Shown here: in pieces, positions 10,885-23,741 of the stretch
Layout: each line of letters begins with the position of its first letter
Position numbering within the stretch: the first letter of the stretch is position 1
From: Polytrichum commune
Lineage: Eukaryota > Streptophyta > Polytrichopsida > Polytrichales > Polytrichaceae
DNA: 64,000 bases
Direction: 5' to 3'
Assembly: GCA_950295325.1 (NCBI GenBank)
Contig: OX485807.1
Location: 24,523,666 to 24,587,665, forward strand
Notes under the pieces: model-generated
Told to the model about the DNA's origin: nothing
The model's input: only the letters and a program-made list of their open reading frames with translations
The model's database searches: none
Program-made: the position numbers and the translations under genes

Positions 10885-13362
10885 TTTAGTGCCTGTAGGA
10901 ATGGGAATCCCACTTATGTAAAATGGAAAAGTCCTTATTGCAGTATGGGGAGGGAGTGGTTTCTTCTGTAGCTAGGCAAGTTGGCGAGTGGTGTCAATGT
11001 TATTTTATTTTTTATTTTTTGTGATTTTGACTTTTCAGTAGATGTAGGGGAAGAGTGCAACAACTATTTGGACATTCACAAACTGGTTTTAGAGAGTCTG
11101 CGAGGAGTAAAGTTTTTTCATCATGATGTTTGGGGATTTGTTCGAGGGTTGGGGGTGTTCATGGTGAACGCACTCAATCAAAAAGAATTCCCTCAAACAA
11201 GCTCATGATGCATTCGGACACTCGAAGAGAAATTTCTGTGTATAAACAGATAAACTGAAATATCTTCGGTTGTCCTGAGAACCCAATGGTTGTATGGTCA
11301 CATGATCTGCAAAATATGGTTGTCCTCCGGCTTCAGAGGTAAAATTTATGGGAGAGGTGACAAGCCCAAGTGAGCTCCAAACTGTGTGGCTGGCGTTTCC
11401 TCGTCGCCTTGAATGAAGAGCAGTATCTTTCAACAGAAACCACATCACCTCGGTATGAGTGGAACAGAGGAATTGTTAAGCCTTGGGACTGTTAAGTAAT
11501 TCTTAGGGTCCAAGCACATTGCCTGATATATAGGATATTCCAGTCAGAGATTTTTGCAAGATAGAGGATCTTATCTTGCAGAGTGGAGGTTGAAGACGGG
11601 GATTTAGCATTTGTATGAAAAAATAAGTATCCTATTACAAGAAAGTAGGGGAAGGATCAGTCTTGGTGCTGTGGGGCATGTAATCTTACTGCTGATAGGT
11701 CAGCAGCGATTGTAGCAATGTCTTTATTAGTGTAAATGCTTCTTACAGAACCTGATTCTTAACTTAAACCCAGTTGGGGAGACTTGCATTCAAGTTATTT
11801 TGAACCTTGGCGTTTAGTGTTTTCTTAGTGGAAGCTCCTCAGGGTTATTGAATGCCAAAAGAATGACTGATGTTACTCCTACTTCCATCTGTTTGGAGTT
11901 GGACAAGCACCATAGGCCCTGCTATGTCCACCTATCCCTAAAAATTGGTACTGTGCATCCATTTTGCTAGCCAATTCAATGGTTTTGGCATCAGAATACT
12001 TTTCTCAGCAACTGAAGTTGTGTTCAGAGAAAGGTATGGGAAGTAATATGAAGAAAGATTTACCATGCCCATGCCTCTTGTGCTTTCCTGCTTCAAATAC
12101 AATGTCAACCTGGCAACTGCAGCTTTACCGAAAGTCCAACATTGCAAGTGTTGTAGAGAGGAGTTCATATCCACGGTGGACATTCATTGCTACAGATTAT
12201 GAAGATGTCCATGACCACTTGAAAAGATGTTATTGGATGACCGCTTAGTCTGCAGTTGCTTCCCGATGGTGTTCCAGATCCTCTAGCCTTTGTATGTGTT
12301 ATCAGCTGCATAAGTCAGTAAGTGAGATCCAGGTACACACCTATCTGTGTATCAATGTTATAGTAATCTGTCACCTCTTATACAATCGATACTAATCTTA
12401 TGAGCATCTTCTACAGTCACAGGAAAATGACCCTCACTAGTTGGCTTTCTAGGTTTTTGTCAGGGCCAGGCCTAGACGGCATGCTCTCAAAGCACACATA
12501 CAGACTATTGAGAGAGAGTCTGTCCTGTAAAGTGTTGTTAGCCTCAATTCTTGAGGGTGGGAAGGGCTTTAGAGGTATGCCGCTTTCTAATTTTGGTGTG
12601 CAATATGGGTTTGGAAAACATATAAGCTTTGCAGGTGGTCAAGAATTGAGGGTCAAAGGGCTTGACATGGTTGCGCCTCTCTAAATAATTGGAGGGCAGT
12701 GAAGATTTCTGAGACATATGGAGTTTAGTGTGAGATGAACATGTGGCATTGGCCCAAAAAACTCTGAAAGCCTATTATCAATCATTTTGCAGTGACCATA
12801 GGAGCAAGTTATGCAGGTCATTAAGCCTTGGCTCAAGCTGCATATACTGAAGAAATGATAACTATATGATGAAAATTTTCATTAAAAATTTGACAGCCAC
12901 CATCATGCGAGCAGATGAATATCATAGTGCAAGAGTTTTTGAAGTTAGGTTGCAAGTGCACCGACAAACTCGTCTGCTAAAATTCAAAATTATACACCGC
13001 ACTTTATGGCTGACTCTTGTAGACCTAGTACTTTGTAAACAAAATACTTAAGTTGACCCAATGTGATTACCTATCAGCAATGGCTTGGACCTGAATTATG
13101 GAAACATCTCAACACATGAAAATCTTAGTGACTTCCTGGATCACATTCATTAATCTTGTGGTTCGTATGAAAATCATTGCTTCATCGATACAGGAATTCT
13201 TCATCCTTGAAAACATCACAACAGCAATGGTTTGGTAGACTTGAGTACTTATCAAAGAGGACACACACATGTCACATTGATCAATAGGTCTTTTTTGTGG
13301 AAAAATCAACCACCCTACCATGTTGAACAATTCAGCAAGAGTTTTGCTCATTGCTAGTGCTA
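10885..13362. other. 3' flank of the OCTOPUS-like gene and intergenic DNA
   Basis: The first few hundred bases are presumably 3' UTR. No later frame has a recognised domain. Short frames at 11964-12248 and 12400-12684 (plus strand) are open but lack homology I can name and lack coding-like composition. Confidence 0.4.
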
Positions 13363-13748
13363 TAAGATATGTGGGTGTGCTTCGGTTACTTTTCTTAATC
13401 GGACACCTACAGTTGATTGGTGTGTGTTTAGGTGAGGATGAAAGAACAAACACCATAAAGACACATTTAAAAAAAAAGAAAAAGTGGACCATGTCTTCAA
13501 GTTTTATTAACTACTCCACACTGAATAGTGAACAAAACATTGGGAGGACCTATGTATGCAATTAAGGAATCAACAAACATGCACTTCTAATAACCATAAC
13601 CAAATCATGGAAGGTCCAATTTTCAATCTAGTCTTTGTTGATGTTTCATCATAGATATGCTAGATGCAACATAAATTTGAAGACGTAAACCTGATCAATT
13701 GAAGGTGGAGAACAAGGAAAACAAACCGAATAACACCCACATACCTTA
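13363..13748 (-). repeat. TA-flanked TIR element, copy at 13.4 kb
   Basis: A well preserved copy: the left end is TA-AGATATGTGGGTG and the right end is CACCCACATACCT-TA, forming a terminal inverted repeat that continues inward through the CGGTT/AACCG region (~23 bp with mismatches). The interior matches the other copies (ACCATAAAGACACAT, GGGAGGACCTA, AATCAACAAACATGCACTT). No coding frame. Size 386 bp including the TA. Confidence 0.75.
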
Positions 13749-14125
13749 TGTCTCATCCGAAGATAGGTTTGGTGTGCTTCAAGTGTGTTGTATGAATCTA
13801 TTGTGTATTTAGTTTCCCTAATGATGAGGCTGCTCAGTGTGACTCTGCAAGTGGTAAATCTCATGTAACCCTGCTTCTTCCAAATTGCCACAAGGCCAAT
13901 TCGCCTATTCATATTCCTCTCTTAGATATGTTAAGAAAGTCAATCTTATTCATTGTGGTGACATTGTCGGTTTGGATGTTACACATTATATGGCCTCATG
14001 TTAATGTAGATCAGCAAGGGCACAATCGATAGTTGAATTCTAATTTCTGTTTTGTACTGTCTTCTTCCCATGCCCACAGGTTCCAGGGCGGATCCCAGCT
14101 TGGATTCTTTGAGGTGTGAGCTTTG

Positions 14126-14488
14126 GCAGTGCATTAGAGTTACCTTTTAATTCAACCGGAGATTTGGTCAGGAGTTAGTTGTATTCTCCATGTTCAGTAC
14201 GTTTTTGGTGCGTGCTTGGAGTTGGTGTGGAATGTTGACCGGAGAATATGCTATATCAATTCATTAGGGGACCAAAATCATTTTGGCATGCAAGAGGTGT
14301 TAAAATAACCATTTAGCATGTTTGGACCTCAACAAACCCACATAGAATGTTCTTCATTCGAACCTCCACACCAACGCCAAGTATGCACTGAAAACTTACC
14401 GAACATGGACAGCTTTGCATGCAAAACAACCAACTCCTGACCAAAACTCCAGATGAAGTACAGGATAACTCTCTTGTATACAATTCAT
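14126..14488. repeat. long imperfect inverted repeat (possible hairpin RNA source)
   Basis: Arm 1 (about 14126-14258) pairs with arm 2 (about 14341-14488), with roughly three quarters of positions matching and a loop of about 80 bases. The best stretch is TTTGGTCAGGAGTTAGTTG (from 14163) against its complement at about 14427-14446. A second strong block holds GTTGGTGTGG (about 14219) against CCACACCAAC (about 14366). No target-site duplication or other copy was noticed. It could be a MITE, a recent inverted duplication, or a MIRNA/siRNA precursor. Confidence 0.5.
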
Positions 14489-14489
14489 T

Positions 14490-16028
14490 TTCTGCAGACC
14501 ATAACTATATCAAGAGCGCCAACTTTGGAGATCCCATTAATATTCTTGAAGTTTCGCCTTGTGCCTCCAACACATTAGGTCAGCCATGGCTCAACACCAA
14601 TGCAACACTTGACTATCTGAACGAACTCTCCACAAGAACAACAAGGATTCAATTAGTGATGAAAGATGCATGATCATTCTAAGCGGTAAAGCAATTTTGA
14701 TGCCTTGTTGACTGCCACAGCCTAGGTGCTTAAATTAGCCATCAAACTCGAATCACCATGGCCTTCACATGTACATTATGTACATGAAACTTTGAGACCT
14801 GATCCACAACCTTTAAGTGATGAATTTCCAGCCCCACCCTTATTCACGTGCAGACTGATATTGGAGCATTTGATATGATTCAATCAGACACTGGCAAAGA
14901 TCACTGGTGCCTAAAAAAGCAAAGACACTGGTGCCTAAAAAAATGATTTTTTTAACATCAGGGGCTTGGCATTTTGTAAGTCATGCAGGTCCTTTCATTA
15001 CAAAATGCAATGAGGGTGAATTCATAATCAGCCCCGAAGCCAGTTCATCACATTGCTAAGCTCCTTTTGGGGCCACCCCCAGATGAGAATTCAAAAGCCA
15101 TTGCGGCAAGAATACTGGGTCGATATTACTCATTAAGGCCAGATCTAGCTTACACAGAAATATGCTTTGGTTGCTTAGGCTACCTGTTTAGGCAAGAGGA
15201 TTAGCATCATTTATGAACTCAGAGAATGTTCACTTTGACGATGAATAGGATTTTATACAGGAACTCCGAAAGTTACAGGGAAAGTGGATATGGGCTCAAT
15301 TTGGATCTGCTAATCATCTCGCACTATTTTTGTTTTTACATATTATATGAGAAGTGGGTGCGGAGAGGAAAATGTCTGTTTAAGACTTGCTTACCTCATG
15401 TTGTGTCCAGAGATTATGGACAGGAATAATACAATTAAGAACATGTTCAACATAAGAGTGCTATGTGCTCCTATTTAAACTGGGTCATTATCTTCTGCAA
15501 AGTTCAGAAAGTACATCTGAATTTTGAAAGAGAACTTTGAATGAGGCTTTCAAGCCAAAGATGTTTGCCATCAGAGAATCGCTTTCTGTAATATATCTAC
15601 TGTACACAACTCCGCCACCACCATCATTTCGTCTGACCAAAATGTATATTGCAGATTGAGAAACAGAATTTATAAATCACTAGATAACACGAATTTATCC
15701 TAGATTTACTACACTCACCAAATATTGATGTAATCAGAGGATAATGACATCTATTTCCCTCAGCAGCTTCAGAACGCAGAGACAGATGCACATGTCATTC
15801 TTCAGTTTCCTTGCTATATATAGTGACTCTTTCCACTGTAGAAACTAATAACTTAATACCAAGCATGTAATAAAACATTGGATTATCCTCCCCTAAACTA
15901 AGCTCGGAGACTAAGCAAGTATATATTATCATTTTTCAAATTTGTTACACCACTTGTACCTACTCCAATGTCCAATAGTTTGCAAGCGAATCCAGAACCC
16001 AGAGTCAGACTGAAGATCGAAGGATATC
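14490..16028. other. AT-rich DNA, no recognised gene
   Basis: Contains an 84-codon frame at 14419-14673 overlapping the inverted repeat and other short frames, none recognised. A short direct repeat (AAGATCACTGGTGCCTAAAA type) occurs at about 14898-14940. Confidence 0.4.
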
Positions 16029-16450
16029 AAGGGTATGTGCACTTTATTCCTCACCCATGGGGTGAGTCATACTTGACATTGTTGAACCATGTCGCTTTGG
16101 TTTTCATGTTCTCCAACTTCTACATAATAGATTTACACAACGAAACTTGTGTTGAGTTTGCAGATTTATGCTGAAGCATCAACAAAAAAACAGATCCAAA
16201 TTCAGACCTCCCTTGAATTAATTAAGCTTATCAGAAGTCCATGTTTGTTGATTTCTTAATTTAATAGCCCCCTCCCCCCCCATTGTGTTCACTATCGAGT
16301 GTGGAGTGGTTCATAAACTTGAAAATGTACTATAATCACTATTAAACATGTGTCTGTATGGTGTTTGTTCTTGCATCCTCACCAAATCATACATCAATCA
16401 AATATATGCGGGTCCACTTCAGAAAAGCAACCGAATAACACCCGCAAAGT
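16029..16450 (+). repeat. TA-family TIR element, diverged copy with extra sequence at the left end
   Basis: Plus-oriented relative of the 30711 and 50948 copies: it shares TTTTCATGTTCTCCAACTTC (from ~16101), GTTTGTTGATTTCTTAATT, ATTGTGTTCACTATCGAGTG and the end AAGCAACCGAATAACACCC. About 45 unrelated bases sit near the left terminus. A poly-C run is present at 16269-16281. Confidence 0.55.
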
Positions 16451-17925
16451 TTGCACGTGTTGTCAAATTTCTGAAACCTCTTTTTATGCTCACGAAATAA
16501 TATTTGCAGCCCATGACACCGAGTTTCCCCAGACGAAAGCGCGTTTGGACAGAAAGAGTTAATGCTTTTTCTAGTCTCACTTGCGGATATATTTATCTTA
16601 TCCTAGTCGTCAGTGTGCGTTGATCCTTGGACTGTGTCAGAAGAGCGCACAAAGTGTGATGAGGGGCAAGGAAATAGTCAGGCAGGAGGGCTCGGGTGTG
16701 TGAATCTTATCATTGTTTTTCTTACAAGCTATGAATGAGTTAAAGTTGAACTGCACAATCAAGTTGTGTCTACTTTTTGGCCACAAACCCGAGCAGCCTT
16801 ACTGCAAAACTCGAGTCGCACTAAAACCAGCTGAAAAATCATCGCCGACTGTTCTTTGTAAACGGTACAAAATTGTCAACACACCAGCAAGGTCGTCGAT
16901 CTCTCATAAGACTAAATGATATCCTGTCTGTTTGTAATGTAAAGGTAATCTAAAGGTGTATCTAGTGGTAAAATAGTATCCCATAATGGGTGGGATACTT
17001 TGCAAGTGGGCATATATATATGGTGGTGATTGGAAACTGCAGGAGTTTGAAAGTGTGTCTTGTGAAGGGTGGCCTTCTCCCTTGTCCTCCAAAAGGGGCC
17101 ACTTCACAAATGTCAAGAATGTTACATGAAGATCTTTTGTCAGCATTTCATGGACAACGCCAAGACAACTGCATACAAGCACTACTAGAAAAATGCATCT
17201 CAATATGTCTGCAAAACGACTTTGTTATGACTAAATGTGGGGCCACTTTGACCCAAGTCCAACGAGGTTCGAGTTTTCAAGTTTAGTGTCGGATGTGCAA
17301 TCATCATGGTCACTTGTTCATGTCGTGTGAAACCCATGACTCATGTCATGTCTATCTCCCGAACCTATACCGAGTTTCACTCACAGATCATTGATTAAGA
17401 ATGAACCGTATCATAAAAAAATGTAGCTATTAAATCATGTCATGGTTATAATATAAGTGCAAGGTATTTTGATTGCAATTCTACCTTATTAGATAGCACC
17501 TGCACTTAATCTTTGCTACATCAAAGAATCAAACTCTCCACTTCATTAAAGCCAAGTACCCTAGCCAACTTCACATCTAAGCTCGCTTGATATATAGAGA
17601 TAAGTGTTTATAATTACTAGACACTACTGCCCTTAAACAAGTAATCTACATTTGCCACATTATTCATTGCCATCCACATTATGAATGTTGCAATAATTAG
17701 GTGGAACCTAGAGAGGATGTCATGTAACATTTGGTGTTTGCACAGTGATTCCATGAAGACCAATCTAATGAACAAGACACATCAACCTTACTCTCACTCC
17801 AAATCAAGGGTTGCAAGATTCTAAAGTGTCAGGACTTTTCAATTTTGTGATAGAGCCATCTCCTTTAGGTGGGTTTGTCACAAAATCTACACAAAATCTT
17901 GTAATTACTATGACCTATTTTATAT
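16451..17925. other. intergenic DNA, no recognised gene
   Basis: Open frames at 16990-17286 (plus) and 17203-16904 (minus) overlap on opposite strands and neither carries a known domain. A short palindrome, AGTATCCCATAATGGGTGGG, lies near 16974-16993. Confidence 0.4.
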
Positions 17926-17929
17926 TGTC

Positions 17930-18270
17930 TTGCTCAATACTAATTGTGAACCGCCCGTGGAGTATCACCAACACTAAATGTAAACTTAACATTATTTGTC
18001 ATTCCTTGTCAAAAAAATTGGACAATATAGGTTTACAACATTGCAATTACTATCCCTTACTAAGTGGTTTTTCATCAAAATTTCAATTATCCATGACGGT
18101 AGTTCATTATAAAAAATGTTAGGATGCAGAATACACCAAAAGTGGATGAACTAAAAGTAAATTGGGATGACAATATTTGTAAACTATTCATAAGAAGTGT
18201 CATTAGAAAACTCACCATAGTGACATAAAATACCATATGACACTAAATACAATATTTGGTGTAGTAACCC
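17930..18270 (-). repeat. TIR element, GTATTTAGTGTCA family, copy at 18 kb
   Basis: The right end reads GACACTAAATACAATATTTGG. The interior ATTATTTGTCATTCCTTGTC and the CGCCCGTGGAGT region match, in reverse, the copy at 51865-52260. Other members with the same terminal motif are at 42188, 42735 and 18640. Non-coding. Confidence 0.55.
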
Positions 18271-18471
18271 TTGACACATTATCCACTTTATGTAATGTAG
18301 AGTCCATGTAGTTTTCCATTCATTCAAACTTCCTTGAGCCCCAAAGCTTAATGTAAAGTGGAGTGGAATGGTTGACATCAAATCAATGAGAACGGAGTAT
18401 GTGCTCAAAATATAGAGACCTTTCGAGAATCAATAATGAACATAGTTGAGAAGACCTACATGATTGCTTTA

Positions 18472-18494
18472 ACACACACACACACACACACACA
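18472..18494. repeat. (CA)n microsatellite
   Basis: About eleven CA dinucleotides in a row. Confidence 0.9.
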
Positions 18495-18639
18495 CTTACT
18501 ACCACCTCATATTAACTTTTCCATCTCAACTCCTATTGTGAACTTGATATGACAATTTTAATGACTCGCAATTGCTTGTTCAATGAAACATTTCACCTAT
18601 TGAAATTTCATGGATGTTAAATACCTGATGCTACATTGA

Positions 18640-18835
18640 TTATCCCAATTACTATGTGTTACTATTTGGGGTTATTGCAGTGCAATGATGTCTTACTCAA
18701 GAGTTCAATTTTTATTGATGAAAGTTCAATAGGTTGTTTGGACATTATAAAACATAAATAACTTTGCTTGGTAAAACAATACACTCTCATTAAATAATTA
18801 TAGCACTACGTAACTCCAAATAGGAACACACACAC
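18640..18835. repeat. fragment of the GTATTTAGTGTCA family
   Basis: Shares TTCAATAGGTTGTTTGGACA-like and ACTTTGCTTGGTAAAA-like blocks, plus the CACTACGTAACTCCAAATAG end, with the copies at 42188 and 42735. Confidence 0.45.
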
Positions 18836-19196
18836 TGATTGAGATAATTAGTGCAAAGCTAAGATGAAAATGTAGCACAAAAAATAATAATGTCTTGTGC
18901 CAAACTTTTATTTCAACTCATGCCCACAAAATATGTAAGACAACACAAGGAATGCATAGCAATTTAGCAAACACTATACCTCAATTGTAACAACCAAACC
19001 TATGAAATAGGTCGCCGAACCTCTTGCAACAATCCAAACCTATTTCGACCAATGTGAACCCACCTCGATTATCGTCCGAAATGTTGTCAAAATGTTACAA
19101 CTCGAAACAATAGCCATGGAAATTATTCAACTCAAAACAAAAGCTGTCAGATGGTGCTATCGTGAAAGTACCTTATTTCTAGTAGTGAAGGTGAGC

Positions 19197-19698
19197 GGGC
19201 CACTTCACACACGAGACTGAGAGCCCGTGACCATTACACTTCAAGCACTCTCATTGATGGAAAAGGTCGAGCCGGTCCAAGTTCGCTTCTTCACACTACG
19301 CTATGAGGAACCAACGGAGTATGTGAATGCAAGATGGATGTCAAGTCTACACGGGTTCCTACATAGCATCGAATAGACCATGATTCATGGTCACTTGGGC
19401 TATTTCAAAAGCCACCTCTTGGAGGTAGGCTTAGCACAAAACTGGGAGACCATGGCACTCCAAACACTCACAACCGTTGGTTTCTTCTATTTTATCATGT
19501 GTGAGGACCCGCATGAATAGAAATTCATTGAAATAGTATTTGGTTGAGAGCCCAGTCACATATGACTTCACACTACATTTGAGGATCCGTGACCACAGTA
19601 CATGATTTTGGAGGTGTCTTGGGACATCCTTGGGGCACTTTCTTTTGGGCTCTCACAATTTCATGGTCACAACTCTTGGCTCATGCGTGAAGTGGCCC
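19197..19698. repeat. 502-bp TIR element (GGGCCACTTCAC ends)
   Basis: The left end GGGCCACTTCACACACGAGA and the right end, reverse-complemented GGGCCACTTCACGCATGAGC, form a terminal inverted repeat that continues with mismatches to about 38 bp (both arms include GTGACCAT). The interior has no coding frame. I could not find a clear target-site duplication, so the superfamily is open. No second copy was found in the window. Confidence 0.6.
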
Positions 19699-20767
19699 TT
19701 AGCTGCTATTTGTAAATTGAATGCCTATACATATGAGTGGTATATAGCAAGGCTTGTCTTTAGGACAAAACACATGCCAAATATGAGGAGATTAGACTAA
19801 ACACATCCAATATATACACCGTGCTAGATTGTCAACACAATTGGGAGGCCTTATAGGTTTAGAATAGAGTTTTCATTTGACCAAGCTCATGATAACATTA
19901 CTCAACACTACATTGATTATCCCAATTAGTGAGGGAGGGTCAATTGTGAGTGTGGGCAATTAAACACTTTTTTTTTTTGGTGTTCGTTCTTACATCCACA
20001 CCTAACCACATACCACTCAAGTAGAGATGTTTAACTAGAAAAAGCAACAATTCAAAGCCCGCTCACCTTGGAGTATGACTACATATTCTCATTCTCACCA
20101 ATTTAGAGGTGTTCTCTCCCTCTAAAGCCTTCCACCCCTTCAAATATGCAATTATTAGAGAGATGAGTATCAACTCCTCTATAGGAGAATCAACTACAAA
20201 CAATCTTTGACCAAACAAAGTCTCAACTTCACCTATTTCTATGTAAAACCTTTGGTACCGTAAGATATTAGTTCCAATCATGAGACGCATAATATACAGT
20301 GCTCATAAAGAGTGAGCATGTGAAACATATAGAGGGACTACTCCCCTCTAAAGTAATGTTACCCAATTTAACACCCCTTTGCGTTAGTGTTTGGTGTACA
20401 AAGTTTGGTCATGCTCTAATACCATGCACACACTAGGACCATCAACTAGCGCACACCAAGTGGGAGAGTCTCCATCTTGATTGGAGTTCTTGTCTTGTAT
20501 GCACTAACAAAAATGCAGTACATTACATCCAGTGAGGATAGTGTGAGTAGGACGAAAATCCTTACTGGTAGTAGTAAATTTCGGAAAGACATGAACTTTC
20601 CCTATCAAGAAGGACTCCTTCTATTACCAAGTAGCAACGAGTGGCCATAGTGTGGGCATGGTAAAAGCCAATACTCCTCACACCATAGATTTGAAAGCAC
20701 CTCGCTAAAAAAAAAATTCCTTTTTTTCCCCCCTCCTATCCATGTCTTCCCAAAAAAACTTAAGTAG

Positions 20768-21138
20768 TAAGGTAGGTGGGTCTTAAGTGGCTCGCTTTCT
20801 TAATCGGACCCCTAGGTTTGATTAATACGTTGTTGGGTGAGGATCAAAGAGAAAACATCATAAACACACACGCTTAAAACAGATTGGACTGCATCTTCAA
20901 ATGTTAACAACTACTCTTCACTCAACAATGAACACAATTGGGAGGACCTACGTATCCAATTAAGAAATCAACATACATGCACTTCCAATAAACATACTAA
21001 ATTACGAGCGGTTTGATTTCCAACCCGGTATCACCGTAGACTTGCTAATGCACCACGAGTGTTGTTGTGTTAAAGGAATGGGTAGAAGTTGGGAGCACAT
21101 GAGAAACGAACCAAACAACAACAACCACACACGCCTTA
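20768..21138 (-). repeat. TA-flanked TIR element, copy at 20.8 kb
   Basis: Left end TA-AGGTAGGTGGGT, right end CCACACACGCCT-TA. The interior ACACAATTGGGAGGACCTAC and the CATGCACTTCCAATAA block match the other copies. 371 bp including the TA. An end fragment of the same family lies at about 19970-20060. Confidence 0.7.
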
Positions 21139-21289
21139 TATGTCGTACTTTTAATTAAGCGGGGTGCATGTTACGGGTCCACAACGCACTGAAATGAAAT
21201 GTGATAAAAAGTTATTGAATAAATAAATGGGCAGGGGTTTAGGGATGTGAGGTACAAAGCTAGAAATCGGTTAACCGTACTGGGCTGAC

Positions 21290-21660
21290 CATGCCCGACT
21301 CGACTTGAGTGGGTGGGCAGGGGCCTCTTGATGCCCTTCACATGCCTAGCCTGCCACCCGACTGCACCCAAGGCCCTGAATGATGAGCTTCGGGCAGGGG
21401 CGGGCAGCCCGGGCAGCGCCTCCACAACTCCCCCCCCCGCCCGGCGCCCGGTCAAATTCGGGTTGCGACCCTCGAGAGGGTCAACCTAGATCCCGGACTG
21501 AGAGTCGGGCCAATCTAGTTAGTAGGTTGGTAGGTCCCGTGATAAGCCCTCCAGATAGGCATGTAAGGTATGTGGCCCTATTGGGTACGGGCCCTTTCAA
21601 TTCCACGGACGATTTCGGGCCGTCGGATCGGACCGTGTGTTGAGAATCGCGGCGAGGATT
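21290..21660. other. GC-rich block of unknown origin
   Basis: A ~370-bp stretch of CCCG/GGGC-rich DNA in an otherwise AT-rich region, with repeated GGGCAGGGGC and CGGGCC motifs. Frames cross it on both strands (21171-21455 and 21380-21643) but look like compositional artefacts. GC-rich subterminal blocks of hAT elements can look like this, but no ends were found. Confidence 0.35.
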
Positions 21661-21689
21661 GTTGTTTCAAGTTTCAAAATCAAAGTTGA

Positions 21690-22065
21690 GATGCAAAAGT
21701 TCTAAGAGCTGGAAGTGAAGATTGATTCTCGGTTTTTTTTTTTCTTCTCAATCGAAGACCGGATGTGCAATCTTCTTAAGTGGTTATGTGGGTGTGTCAA
21801 AAGGTGTTTGGTGTTGAGTGGGTGTTGAAGATTGACCTTGAAGGAGGAGTCGTTGTGTTGATCCTTGGACAATGTTAGAAGCGTTTGGATTAGGAGAGTA
21901 TCCAACATGATATTACTTGGTTGATGAGTCGTGTTCATGAGCCCAACAATGGATTTGAGAATAAAAGACTTTGGATGTCGGAATCCCACTGCTTCATATT
22001 GGATTTTGAAGTCAAGACAGTTGAACACAACTCATCAGTTGAGTACTGTTATGAGCCATTTTACA
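21690..22065 (-). repeat. interspersed repeat shared with 48590-48740
   Basis: The blocks around TTGGATGTCGGAATCCCACT, ATTCTTAAA/GAGAATAAAAG and GTTGAACACAACTCATCAG recur in reverse orientation at 48595-48690. No ends or coding frame are recognised. Confidence 0.4.
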
Positions 22066-22534
22066 ACTAGAAGTAGCATGTATTTGAATAAGGTTAGTGT
22101 TTAAATAAGACATACCTACTATAGGCTACATACTTGAATATTTTTTTGTGAAGGTTGCTTAGTATGTGTAGTGGTGTTAGTGCCACATACTTGCTCTTCA
22201 CATGCATGGAGTGCCAAGAAACTTCGATGCACATCTTTAAAGGAAGAGAATTATCGCATACAAGCGTACCTCTCATCCGTCCAACTTAAAAACTTGGCCC
22301 CTGTAGGTTTGTGGCTATTCATCTCAAATGATTCGGCATAGACCAATTCAGGGTCTTCAAAGAAAATTCTAGTGTTGAATCAACTATACATAGTAAACTC
22401 CGGGTTGCATATAATTCCGTATGCATAGTGCCATGTGCATTCTATAGGTTAATTATCAAGTTTCCAACTACATCTTGCCCACTCCCCTACATTCCTCTCG
22501 GTTAGTTAGTCAAGCAACCTTACTTTCTCGACAC

Positions 22535-23190
22535 ATGGCCGGACAAGGATTTGACACCTGGCACAAAACAAAGACCATGTGGAAAGCATCATGAGGTCTA
22601 CCTCGATGGGGAACCCATGATATCCCAACGTCACCAAAATTCACGTTTGATGCTCTCAAGGAGGCCTTTCTCGTTAAAAGAGTGGAACCCTTTCCACGTT
22701 GCGGAAAGGGAATTATATGATCTCCACCTCAAGGACTTTCTCAACTATGAATGTAAGTTGTACTTCAAGCAATTATCGACACCACCCCAACACAAAATCA
22801 TTGTTGCTTACCGCACCTCGAATCATAGACTTGCCATTGAGATTGGCCGATGGTCAACTATCCCAATCCGCAGAGATAACATATTATGCCGCTTTGGCTC
22901 TTACAATTTCATTGAAAATGAGGCTCAATTTGTGTTGGAGTGTCCCCTTACAACTCCATTTGAGATAAATTCCCTTCACTATTTGACATTGTAATACTAC
23001 CATCAAGTCTTTCTTCCAATTCGACCATCAAGTTGATATTAGCCTCTTTCTCATGGAGGTTATTACACTCCGCTATTCTTGGAAATTAGCATGTTTGACA
23101 CCATCTTGATTTACTTTTAGTCCTATGAGCATTTTGGCTTCCCGAACTTTAAAATTAATTTCATTTCAATTCATTCATACTTTCCACTCC
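22535..23190 (+). pseudogene. C-terminal fragment of a non-LTR retroelement protein
   Basis: A 148-codon frame (22551-22994) contains RLAIEIGRWSTIPI then a degraded zinc-knuckle-like segment, LCRFGSYN..ENEAQFVLECP. This is the layout of the region downstream of the reverse transcriptase in many LINE-type elements. The first motif should be C-x2-C and the second Cys has become Gly. After the stop the same similarity continues in other frames, so it is decayed. The 3' flank (about 23120-23170, GGCTTCCCGAACTTTAAAAT) is repeated in reverse at 60700-60735, where a second fragment of the same protein lies (60995-60690). No reverse transcriptase domain is attached. Confidence 0.55.
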
Positions 23191-23359
23191 ATAAATTAAA
23201 ATAGATATTTGAAATTAATGCGGTCCATGTTGAATTCAATATTTAGTGCAATTAGGAAGCCATGCGGCCCAAGCAACAAGTTTGGGTAAGGTGAGGGGGG
23301 GGGGGTCTAATTTGGTTTCTTATCTTCATTGGGCACGTGTGTTTGAGAGGTGTGTGGGC

Positions 23360-23560
23360 CTTATGGGTTCAGTTCTCTTCTTAATTGGACACTTGAATGT
23401 GGTTGTGGCATATGGTGAGGCTTGAAGTTAAGAACATACCAAAAGAAAAGACATGCGTTATAATGAGATTGAACTATGTGTTTAAAGATTTTATATCTCT
23501 TAAACCTATTAATCAACACAACTAGGAGTCCTACGTGATGCATCTCAATTCCAATTATAA
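23360..23560. repeat. fragment related to the TA-flanked TIR family
   Basis: The CTTCTTAATTGGACACTTGA and GTTATAATGAGATTGAACTA blocks recur at 38825-38960 and 51370-51500. They resemble a shortened or diverged form of the element at 23742. Confidence 0.4.
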
Positions 23561-23741
23561 ACCTTGAAATGACAATTTACATGATTTGCAACTGCTAATT
23601 GGATGAGAGTGTTATGAGTTGATCCGATGTTTAAATATGTATGTGGAGTTGGAAGTGCCTCAAATATGGCCACACATCTTGGGTACATTGCCAGATATTT
23701 CACCTCATCAATTGCACCTTGCATCTTTTTCCGCACGTAGC

